Assembly (NCBI GenBank): GCA_040954595.2
Contig: CM082586.2
Span: 9,734,001-9,798,000 of the forward strand
Direction of reading: 5' to 3'
Length of the DNA stretch: 64,000 bases
DNA from: Balanoglossus misakiensis
Lineage: Eukaryota > Hemichordata
Made by a program: the position numbers and the translations under genes. The notes under the pieces are model-generated. The model ran no database searches, was not told the origin of the DNA, and was given only the letters and a program-made list of their open reading frames with translations. Numbering within the stretch: the stretch's first letter is position 1; the number at the start of each line of letters is the position of its first letter. Below, one piece after another: positions 51,203 through 59,873 of the stretch.

Positions 51203-52390
51203 GAATGTAGAATGTAGAATAGTTTATTGCGTTCCAAGGCCTCCGGCCCATATGCAAGGGGGTTACAAAAATTTAACATAGAAAGACAGCAAAATAAAGT
51301 ACAGCTGTACATGACCATTAAACAGTTTAAATTCTGTCTCTTGAAAAAAGTGAGAGAGATATCTTTCTCTGCTTAAACGCTTTGCTTGTGAAAATACAGA
51401 GGTTGAGAAGCTCATCATTGCTAGACGTGTTCATAAGTCGTACAAATTTGTGAAAAGTTGGATGCTCAAAGTAGATATGTGATAAATACTGTTTTCTGAG
51501 GTCTGTGTAAGCAGAGCATTCAAGGAGAAAATGGTATTCATCTTCTACTGCTCCTTTTGTACAAAACTTACATAGACGATCTGGTACATCTATATTATGC
51601 CTTCTCCCCTCCTCAATAGCAAGGGGCAGGGTAGAACAGCGAAAACAGGTGAACAGTTGTAAGACATTGCGACTACATGGTAACCTAAGATACTTCTCAG
51701 GTTCGAGCATGCTTTTAAATTGCATGTATGTACGGAGTTTAGGTTTCAAAGATATTTTACTGTTCCAAAGTTGTTTAAAGATATCTGAAAGCCTAGAATC
51801 AAAAAGTGACAAAAATTGCTGTTTGTTTCCTATTTCTTGGGCAAGCCAGGCATAACCGAAACCATAAGAAAATAAAACATTCTTTATAGATGTTGCCCAC
51901 GTGTGGCGACCCAAGCCATCAAGATTACATAACATGATGTATGCTTGTCTTGGAAGACGGTTTGGAGGCATTTCAAGTAATTTTATCCAATAGCGAATGC
52001 AACGCTTTATAGTGTAAAAATGAACAGGAAAACGACCGCATTCACCCAATACTGCTTCATTTGTTGTATTGCCCGGTATACCTAAAAATTTTCTACACCA
52101 TTTTCTGTGTACCTTCTCCAGAGCATCGTACAAAGTAAAACCCCAGACTTCAGAACCATAGCATAAAATTGGTAATATCATAACATCGAAAACTTTAAAA
52201 TGAGAATACAGATCAAAGTGACCTAACTTCCATCTAGCAATTGACAGCATATTGAGGGCTTTACTAGCCTGGTTTGCTAGATTTTGGATTGATTTCGACC
52301 AGTTGTTGCGAGATGAAAAGAATAAACCCAGGTATTTGTAAAATGAAACAATATTTACAGGACTTGTACCAAATTGCCAGTTTTCCCAAC
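51203..52390 (-). mobile_element. 5'-truncated non-LTR retrotransposon (LINE) fragment
   Basis: The minus-strand frame encodes the C-terminal part of a LINE ORF2. It has a reverse-transcriptase thumb-like start (VSFYKYLGLFFSSRNNWSKS), the usual PILCYGSEVWG motif, and a zinc-knuckle-like CKFCTKGAVEDEYHFLLEC (C-x2-C-x8-H-x4-C), then a stop at 51,327. The 3' UTR of about 120 bp ends in a short repeat, TTCTACATTCTACATTC, the usual tail of elements that lack poly-A. The catalytic RT centre and endonuclease are missing, so it is 5'-truncated. The class is CR1/L2/Jockey-like by motif; I cannot go further. It sits antisense in exon 7 and stops the host frame. Confidence 0.88.
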
Positions 52391-52580
52391 GTGATGATGA
52401 TGATGATGATGATGATGAAACACCATCACCGGGTCTGCAGAGAGTTGTCACAGAAGAAGATGGGGAAAGCCTCCTTGGTGACTCTACAACATGTCTGGTT
52501 TCTTTGAACCAGCTTCTGACCCTTGGCAAAAAATCTATTAGGCAAGTCTGTGCATTGAAGTCTTGCAGTGGATTGATATC
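52391..52580 (+). repeat. Right direct repeat flanking the LINE fragment (~190 bp)
   Basis: Second copy, with eight GAT units. Its right edge continues seamlessly into the rest of exon 7 (CTCTACTTCAAAGTTTGTTG) to the donor TGG|GTGAGT at 52,623. Removing the insert plus one repeat restores the exon frame exactly. Confidence 0.95.
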
Positions 52581-53927
52581 CTCTACTTCAAAGTTTGTTG
52601 GCTCAGCTTTATATCTAAAGTGGGTGAGTGTGAACTAAATATGGTATATTCTTGACAATTATTGTTAAACTATACCAACTGTAGTGTGCATTGTATGGAC
52701 AATCACTATGCCAGTATTATTTAGATGAACAGGAAACTCTAGTTATAATCCTCTGTGGGTGCACATTGTTCCTTTAGGTTTATAATAAAAAACAATAGTC
52801 AACTGAAATTGCAAAGTTATCCGTATTAACATGTGTTTTATCGTGTCATAGAGAAATCAACATGAAATGATCAAATAAGCATGAATCTTTAAACTGTTTT
52901 TTTTTCAGGAATGCTCAGCTGGTCACCTTGAGTACGAATGGTGTTCACAACCAATTTTGAACAGGATACTTCATAGTGGTGATCTCTTCACAGCAGCTGC
53001 CGTTCTATTGTCTGGTAATAATTATGCCAAAATTAATTTTTTGGCAAGCATTCTGTCACTCAGAATTTGCTCCCAGAATACTTACAATAGAATTCAGAAA
53101 GCTTATCTAATACCATGTCTTGATGAATTTTGGATACGACAACAACAAGACATTATTATCTGTTTATTATCTGTTCTTCTGCAGATCGACGACTGAATTG
53201 GAATCTTTCCAACAACACATTCTAATGTACGCTTCCAAGAGGTATGCTTACTCACCACCAGCATACAGGGCCAGAAATATCTTGGCCGCCTTAGACCACA
53301 ATGCGCACCTAGAAAGGGAAACAAGGAAAACTAAAGATGGTCAAGAAATGTGAGTCCAAACAACACTTTATTGCATAATCTTCAAATGTAAATGAATGCC
53401 AAAACACATTAAATATAACCACAGTAATCACTTTTAAAATGTAGCTTTTGCAGAAAACAAAATGTCATTCTGTGAAAGACAAGCAGTTTAAAAACAAAAT
53501 TCAAAATAACAATTGAAAGGTGTAAAATCGTGGTAAAAAAAGAAATGCATGCATACAGCATGTGGCATTGTTGCATATAAAAACAATACAGTAAGTGAAG
53601 TAAAAATGATTGCACAAACTAAGTTTTTGATCACTGCGTTTCAATCAAAGGTACTACAGAAAATTCAACAAAAAGAGCAACAGATGGTCCGCCGCTCCAG
53701 TAAAAGAAGCCAAGTCCTATCCCTACATCAGGCCACTGATAAAAGATATTCTGCAGAAGAGACTTCAAGATAGAGAAGGAATGAAGAAAAAGAGAGAACT
53801 AGAAACTACAGATCCTAGGAGAATATCCATGCATCTGGCTCAAATACCACCACCACCAACAACTGATCTAGTAAAAGAAAAAATATTGAGACGAACCAGA
53901 GAATTGCCTGAATGATTCCATATGTAA

Positions 53928-54031
53928 ATACATGTAGACAAAAAAAACTATTGTAATCTTGAAGGAACAAATCCAGTGTAGCGGGCGAATGGGTCAGGAA
54001 ATCGGTCCCGGATCTCCCAGACACAGCAACT
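53928..54031 (-). repeat. Inverted duplication, arm 1 (end of the ballast exon)
   Basis: Minus-strand sequence from AGTTGCTGTGTCTGG through the stop codon and into the 3' UTR is repeated in inverse orientation at 54,293-54,390. It encodes the conserved C-terminal residues [20 protein letters not shown]. Confidence 0.9.
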
Positions 54032-57000
54032 GGGAATGACCACACGGTTTCCTGCACCTAAACGACCATACTGCCACATGACATACTGCCTATAGGCAGC
54101 ATGTCGGTTAGCTGTGTTATTGTCATCATCATCATCATCAGTAGCAAAGATTTCTCGCCTGCAGGTCCTAGCCAAGGCCAACACAGCCTCATTGAGCACA
54201 AGCAAATTGAAATCCTGGTGACAGAAAGATAACAAAAGTTAGGTTCAGTAATATGTAAAAAAAAGGAAGAGCCTACAGTCAAACCTCTCTATAGTTGCTG
54301 TGTCTGGAAGATCCGGGACCGATTTCCTGACCCATTTGCCCGCAACACTGGATTTGTTCCTTCAAGATTACAGTAGTTTTTTGTCCACATTTACATTCAT
54401 TCACATAAAGTGTAAACCACAAGCAAATTTAATGAAATATTTACAAGACTTTCAACTCATATTGTAATCACTCAAGTTTTATTACTGACAGTGACATAGA
54501 TGACATGCTGTTGTCATTTACCAAAATGTAACATTTTTAAAGGGACGAAGTCTCTCTCTCTCACTGCCCTTTTTCCAGTGATTTTGCTTGATACAAGACA
54601 CTGTTCATGTTATTCTACATGTGGATATATAGTGAATCAACATTCGACCAAACACACCTCCCATTCCTGCTTGTAGACACAAGAGTGAAAAACTAACCAA
54701 AATAAATAAACGGTCTCTACCATTTATTCATTCTGGGCAAGTTTTTACTTCGCATGATACAAGTGGGATGGAAGGTGTGTGTGGTTGAGCGTTGATTCAC
54801 TATATATCCACATGTAAATTAACATAAATAGTGTCTTGTATCAAACATAATTAATGGAAAAAGGGCAGCGAGAGAGAGACTTTGTCCTGGGAGGTGTGTG
54901 TGGTCGAACGTTGATTCACTATATATCCACATGTAGAATAACATAAACGATGTCTTGTATCAAACATAATTGATAGAATAAGGGCAGCGAGAGAGAGACT
55001 TTGTCCCTTTAACTTTAGAATAATCAGTTTGTATTGATGTTTTGTTCTGAAGATTTTGTAAATTTGTCAACAAAGATGTTTTCTATAGCACACTACTCGA
55101 CGATTTCCTTACACTGCCATGCCAAATGTGACAATGAAGCTGCACTGGCCACCAGTACTTCACAGAATTTTTTTTATATATATATTTAGTTGTGTTGATG
55201 TCAACACCAACTTCCAAAGGGAATTTTTATATCATTGTTTTCTTGACTTCAGAAAGCAATCTCAGGTTTTGAATAATAGTGGTGTGTTTCCAGTGTCTCT
55301 TTAAATTTCAATGTTTATCTGACCTCTGTATTGGTATATGCAGAATCTAACACTAGACGTCTCAATATATGCATAATGCACAAATTATAAATTCCTGTAT
55401 CGTGTTACAAATACATATTTCTGTATACTTTGAGTTTGTAACCTGTTCTTCCAAAGTTCCGTCCTCAACACATGCACTCTTTTCACAACCCTTCAGGTTG
55501 GCTCTAAAACTTCTGACAAAAACACACAAACAACCAGCTTTGCTTTGCTATATGCAAACCATTGTGGATATACTTTGCAAAAATGTTACAGGAAGTACAG
55601 TTTGACTGTAGCCAGGTTAGTGGAACTGAATGTGTTCAATTTAACTTAGAGTTCAAATTTTCAGTTCATAGAGGTTTAGTAGTGAGTCCTTGTAGAATTA
55701 TATTCATGTACAAGTTAAAATCCAAAAGCTTACTTGACTTACCGGTGATCTTGAGATGCAGTTTTGTGGCTGTTTATCGCAGCACATTTTCTCCATTTCT
55801 GTTGGCATCTGCCGACAGTGACTGCAAATGCACCAGTCAGGTGATTGAGTTGCTGAGGGTGGGTGGTATCCCTGCTGTTCTAGTGTTACTGGGAATATGA
55901 GATTAAACATCAAACCAGGCTGCCAATCAACCATTTGTAGCACCATTCTTTGCAGTTCATCGTTTTTCATGTGTTCAACAGCAGCCTGTGGACAGATTGT
56001 TAACAATTTCATTGAATGATACAAACAGCATTATTTTTATTGTTTTGTTTTATTTATATGTGTATGAAATAAATGTATGTTTTTAAAGTTTACCTCCATT
56101 CTTTGTCTCCTTTGTTGTAGTTGGGCAACAGCATCTCCAACAGATACGGATGTTGCACCCCTCCTACCCCTTCCACGTCGTCGGCTTGTACTCCCCCGAG
56201 CTGCAACACTTCCTCCTCTCTCAGTCTCACCACCTCGACCTCTACCCCTACCACGGCCTCGACTTGTACTCCCCCGAGCTGCAACACTTCCTCCTCTCTC
56301 AGTCTCACCACCTCGACCTCTACCCCTACCACGGCCTCGACTTGTACTCCCCCGAGCTGCAACACTTCCTCCTCTCTCAGTCTCACCACCTCGACCTCTA
56401 CCCCTACCACGGCCTTGACTTGTACTCCCCCGAGCTGCAACACTTCCTCCTCTCTCAGTCTCACCACCTCGACCTCTACCCCTACCACGGCCTCGACTTG
56501 TACTCCCCCGAGCTGCAACACTTCCTCCTCTCTCAGTCTCACCACCTCGACCTCTACCCCTACCACGGCCTCGACTTCTACCATGTTGTCCTCTACCTCT
56601 TTCATTTGTACTTGGGCTGGATTCTCTTTCTGCGTTATCTATTTCACTTGTCTGGAAAAAAAATAAGATTTTAAATTGAAAAATGGTAATAAATAATTTT
56701 GTACATGCAGTTATATTGCAAATCATGCAATTTCATGAATTAGGTGAAATTTGTGAACATAAATCCATTATTCATATGCATGTAAAATCCAGACGTGTAC
56801 AATGATTGCCCTCTACCAAAATAATCAAATTTGCTCACTAACCCAAACAGTAACATCTCTCCCCTAAGAAAATCAATAAGTTTGTGTTTCTTCTGGACAG
56901 GGATGGGGCATGGTGCATATCCCCTGTAAATGCATGCCATTCAAATTCAAGCCCACTGCTTGGTTCTATTTTTTATCACTTGGTTTTCACTCACTGCTTC

Positions 57001-57946
57001 TTCAGATCACAGAATCAATGAATTTAATCGGGGAGTTTCACACCTCTTGTGTACATCATGTGTAATGCAACAATCACTATAAAATACCTGCGATCGCATA
57101 ACTTCGTGTTCAAAGCCAATTGAAATGTAGACCTAACATTTTTTTTTCTTATTCACCTATAAAAGTTCCGCTAAACTTATGACACGTAATTTTTGGCCAG
57201 CCTTTGTTTGTTTTCTTAGAACACGGGTTTTGACTATCGTTTCATCCATAGTGATACATAGCTTTATTTGAACGATCATTATCCATTTCCTGTCTCTGTT
57301 CGTGTTCATGACGCTTTGATACAAAAGAAATGTCAACAACATGCTATGCAACAGTTACCAAGCATGACTCGCAAACTTTTAATTCGAAATATTCTATGCA
57401 TATTTTTCCCCGGTGCAAGTGCATGCACTTGCTATATTCATAATAATAATCCCCCTGTTTATTAGCGCGTGAGCAGATGATAATGAGTACTCGATAGGGG
57501 TCGATCGGCATCCGGTCTAGTTCATGTACATTACGGCATCTACAGCTAGCTGCCAGCTGTCGATGTCACCGTAGTGCAACCCCAGTGCAACCCGGCGTCT
57601 ACACGTACTTATGCTTACGTGTATTTTCGTTAGGAGTTTACAACTGGTGATCACGTCATATTTGAAATAGAAATCAGTGCACCGTGGAACAAGAAAGCGG
57701 CCTAAAGAAACCGTAAATACTCAGCGAAAATTTAGATAAATCCCGGAACGTGAAAACAAGAATCAAAACAAACAAATGAACGTCGCGATGTACGGTAAAT
57801 CACCGGCATCTCCATCTGACATCGTAAAGTTTACCTTCTTTATCATTGTCAATGTCAATGTCATTCATAAAAAACATTCTCTACTAATTTTCTCTAGTTT
57901 ACAGAATTCTATAAGTATTCGTATATGTACTTACCTCGCATTCCAT
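53948..57946 (-). CDS. P2X7-ballast-domain protein with RG-rich repeats (four exons, 359 codons)
   Basis: Coding exons in transcript order: 57,946-57,935 (MECE), 56,651-56,094, 55,985-55,743 and 54,214-53,948. All junctions are GT-AG and phase 0, so the frame is intact. Residues 5-190: a polar start ([11 protein letters not shown]), then five 26-residue RG/GG-rich repeats, then a helical [15 protein letters not shown]. Residues 191-271: the cysteine module [20 protein letters not shown], then CCD and QNC. Residues 272-359: [13 protein letters not shown], a D6 run, [35 protein letters not shown] and YTGFVPS. This order and spacing match the cytosolic C-terminal ballast of vertebrate P2X7, which binds zinc and guanine nucleotide. 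There is no channel or membrane segment, so it is a soluble protein. Its role in the element is unknown; RG-rich domains often bind RNA. Confidence 0.92.
54293..54390 (+). repeat. Inverted duplication, arm 2 (intron copy of ballast exon end)
   Basis: Read on the plus strand this gives [20 protein letters not shown], the rest of the C terminus and a TAG stop, with only a few base differences from arm 1. It lies in the intron just upstream of the last ballast exon, so an unspliced minus-strand transcript would carry both arms and could fold back with a ~260-base loop. Confidence 0.9.
54541..55008. mobile_element. 468-bp TTAA-flanked MITE nested in the ballast gene
   Basis: TTAA at 54,537-54,540 and 55,009-55,012. 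The left end starts AGGGACGAAGTCTCTCTC; the right end inverts to AGGGACAAAGTCTCTCTC. The arms share TATATAGTGAATCAAC and the GTTTGATACAAGACA stretch with the MITE at 45,255 and with the left end of the host transposon. The right arm is present twice in tandem: a first GAGAGACTTTGTCC at about 54,886 is followed by a second full arm. It lies in intron 3 of the ballast gene (54,215-55,742) on the element's minus strand. Confidence 0.93.
55013..55742. other. Remainder of ballast-gene intron 3
   Basis: AT-rich with no repeat or ORF I can support. It ends at the donor side of the cysteine exon (CACCG|GTAAGT on the minus strand at 55,742). Confidence 0.6.
56185..56574 (-). repeat. Five 78-bp coding repeats (RG-rich)
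   Basis: CTTGTACTCCCCCGAGC starts at 56,185, 56,263, 56,341, 56,419 and 56,497, an exact 78-bp period (26 codons). Units are nearly identical; one carries an R-to-Q change. All other frames also stay open over the array because the unit lacks stops, giving several long spurious ORFs on both strands. Near-identity points to recent expansion or ongoing unequal exchange. Confidence 0.95.
56652..57934 (-). other. Intron 1 of the ballast gene
   Basis: A 1,283-bp intron between the MECE exon (donor GAG|GTAAGT) and the RG exon (acceptor TTTTTTTCCAG). Nothing else is recognised inside. Its position leaves the first 12 coding bases almost alone next to the promoter region. Confidence 0.8.
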
Positions 57947-58220
57947 TGTTGTGATCCAGGACCAGGGTCATGAACGTACGTGACCAGGTCATTGACTGAA
58001 GCACATGTGTGTGTTGACATTGTGACGCAACCGCAATATGCGTAGTTTTTCACTTCGCGGGAGGTCAACATGGCGGTCGATCGAAATCGCGCGCACGGCC
58101 AGGCAGAAATCCAGTCTTTAGCCTAAACGGCGAAAACGTAGTTCAGGGTATTCTTCAAGCAATGTGTGGTCATTATATGTCATAATAATGGATTTGACGT
58201 AAGTATTTAATGGAGTTTGG
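57947..58220 (-). promoter_or_regulatory. Probable promoter/5' UTR region of the ballast gene
   Basis: About 270 bp lie between the start codon and the right terminal repeat, so any promoter carried by the transposon must be here. It is more GC-rich and CpG-containing than its surroundings (for example TCGATCGAAATCGCGCGC at about 58,078). No TATA box is evident. This is positional inference. Confidence 0.4.
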
Positions 58221-58247
58221 AGGCAAAAAGAGAGAGACTTTGTCCCT
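58221..58247 (-). repeat. Right terminal inverted repeat
   Basis: 27 bp, perfect inverted match to the left end. In contrast to the left end, the adjacent inner sequence shows no similarity to the MITE arms. Confidence 0.95.
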
Positions 58248-58251
58248 TTAA

Positions 58252-58461
58252 TTATCTAATTTATGCATTGTTAACAATGCACTGTGACGTTTACTGCATG
58301 TAATTTTTTTCCCCTGTGGAAACTTACTATGCTTTGAATACATGTTCCCTAATGGGGTGTTGAAGGATACAGTAGGATCTGTTTCTGTAGCAAATATGAC
58401 ACTGTTTTCAACATATTTGACTGGTGGCAATATGTGATATTATGTTGGTATCCATCATGTA
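58252..58461. other. Right flank of the transposon, no gene
   Basis: The first host sequence after the TTAA is AT-rich with a small palindrome GCATTGTTAACAATGC at about 58,265. The short minus-strand ORF here stops before the TTAA and shows no domain. Confidence 0.5.
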
Positions 58462-58885
58462 ACTCAGATCACCTATATGAAGCTCCATACCAAATTTCAC
58501 AGAAGTCGGCTGATCAATTCCAGAAAAGTAGATTTTTTACCAAAAATGTGGAAAAAGACAAAAAATGCATAAAAAGTAGAAAATTCACACTATTAGATTA
58601 AAACACACAGAATGTGTAAGGCTAATATAAGGTACTATCATACCATTTTTCAAATCAATATGACCAGGAGTTGTTGAGTGTCTGAGTTTTGACCAAATTA
58701 AGGTTTTTCCCGGCTAATTTGCATATTTCTGGTAATGAAAAATTTGTTTGAACAAACTCCCATCTACAGCCTAGCATGCATCTACACACCAAATATCAAG
58801 GTTATTGGCGCAACGGTTTTCAAGTTTTTGATGTGTACACATACATCCATCTATCCGTCCATACGTCCATACAAAAGGTCCCACT
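58462..58885. repeat. Dispersed repeat, copy 2 (inverted relative to 208-600)
   Basis: Carries the reverse complements of the landmarks of copy 1, ending GGTCCC at about 58,885. The pair is clearly diverged, so the family is old. Confidence 0.7.
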
Positions 58886-59873
58886 GGTATACACAAAAAA
58901 TGTAACACTTAACATCTTACAGTACAGGGCCTTGCTAGTTGATGTGGTACAATTCTATCATATCACTTCACAGCTGGTAGCCAAGGGCAGTGTTTGCACA
59001 GAGGAGTCTCCTGAATGTCTTCGCTCGTTTGCACATCTTCAGTGATAATGTCTGGATTACATTGACATGAAACTGTTTGTTCAGTAGTCTTTCAACTGCC
59101 AGCCGCCTGGGTTCATTTTACAGCATAAACACTGAAAATATTGTAGCAGTCAATAATATAACCTACACACCCTGTAAAATTCACCATGTTCTAAAGATAT
59201 GTTGATGTCTAATGTGCATTGTGACGTACAGGGCATGCAAGGCTAAAGCTTGTCAAAAGTTGACAAAGAAAAAGACCAGACCAGGTGCCTGTTTTAAAAT
59301 ATGCTTCTTTCCAAGGACCTTGGTGATGAGCAATGAATTGGGGAATGTTCATGAGACCCATTCATTTCACTGGACCCGCATATGTAATGATATGACCATG
59401 AAATTGAACTGTTCCCAGGAGCTACTGAGAGTTGCCTTGTTTCACCCCCAAGTTACTACCTGGGGTTTTTTACAATGTCAACAGTAGTTCCAAAAATGTT
59501 GTACTTTTATGAATAATCAATTAGGGTAGATTTATTCGTGGTAGTAAAACATTCTGGCCTGCAGCTGCCAAAACAAAGACAATTACAAGTAAGGGACTGG
59601 ACGTAAACTACTAAGGGGGAGGGCAGGGGAATTGACGAAAGCGATGGCCTCAAATTAATGACCCTCCCCAAGTTACGGACTCCGAAAAAAATATGGCCCG
59701 TCCCCCCAAACGTGAGCACAAAAATTTATGACCCTCCCTTAATGCAAAAATATAACTATAAAGATCTTCACATCATCAATATTGTACTTGTAACTTGATT
59801 TGTACAGTGTACTGTAAATAAAAAGCACAATAACAATGCTCCATATTGGTGAGTATAGTGCAGGAGCTAAACC
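58886..59873. other. No gene recognised
   Basis: ORFs at 58,776-59,045 and 59,212-59,487 lack domains and splice logic. At 59,600-59,740 the phrases ATGACCCTCCCC and ATGACCCTCCCTTAATG suggest a small diverged repeat. Confidence 0.4.

Larger units (their letters stand above)
47640..53915 (+). pseudogene. Transposase-like gene of the transposon, disrupted
   Basis: Exons joined by GT-AG introns with consistent phase: 47,640-47,855; 48,466-48,576; 48,833-48,958; 49,297-49,410; 50,284-50,337; 50,614-50,712; 50,951-51,202 continuing at 52,581-52,623; 52,909 to about 53,151; 53,185-53,349; 53,651-53,915. The start MADALASVPSSSGKRKRARG has an AT-hook-like basic stretch. Acidic low-complexity exons follow. 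Then comes a conserved-looking domain (KWECSAGHLEYEWCSQPIL, later NTYNRIQKAYLIPCLDEFW), and a C-terminal part with YAYSPPAYRARNILAALDHN, SYPYIRPLIKDILQKRLQ and AQIPPPPTTDLV. From memory these match transposase-like proteins, often THAP-linked, of fish and invertebrates; no THAP is seen here. Breaks: one extra A in the A8 run near 47,730, a LINE insertion in exon 7, and loss of the region between QQQD and STTELESF, where the catalytic core would be. Confidence 0.75.
47348..58247. mobile_element. 10.9-kb TTAA-flanked DNA transposon carrying two convergent genes
   Basis: Both ends carry the same 27-bp terminal inverted repeat, without mismatch, beginning AGGGACAAAGTCTCTCTC. TTAA stands directly outside on each side (47,344-47,347 and 58,248-58,251), as expected for a TTAA target duplication. 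Inside are a plus-strand transposase-like gene (47,640-53,915, broken) and a minus-strand P2X7-ballast gene (57,946-53,948, intact). Each start codon lies roughly 300 bp inside its terminus, and the stop codons face each other 32 bp apart. TTAA duplications are known for piggyBac and Kolobok elements; the protein resemblance favours Kolobok, which is my inference. It carries later insertions: a hairpin element, a LINE fragment and a MITE of its own lineage. Confidence 0.88.

Noticed and set aside
50808-51281. 157-codon ORF as an independent gene
   Set aside because: It begins in an intron and ends in the LINE 3' UTR; the coding part is exon 7 of the transposase-like gene.
56077-56674. Plus-strand ORFs of 113-181 codons over the RG repeats
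   Set aside because: They are antisense or shifted readings of a stop-free 78-bp unit; only the minus-strand frame splices into flanking exons in phase.
53948-57946. Annotating this as a P2X receptor gene
   Set aside because: Only the cytosolic ballast is present. There is no ligand-binding ectodomain or transmembrane helix, and the N terminus is an RG-rich soluble domain starting from a clear MECE exon.
47348-58247. Calling the transposon piggyBac because of its TTAA target
   Set aside because: The exons show no piggyBac-like motif I recognise, and the conserved stretches resemble another transposase-like family; Kolobok-type elements also use TTAA.
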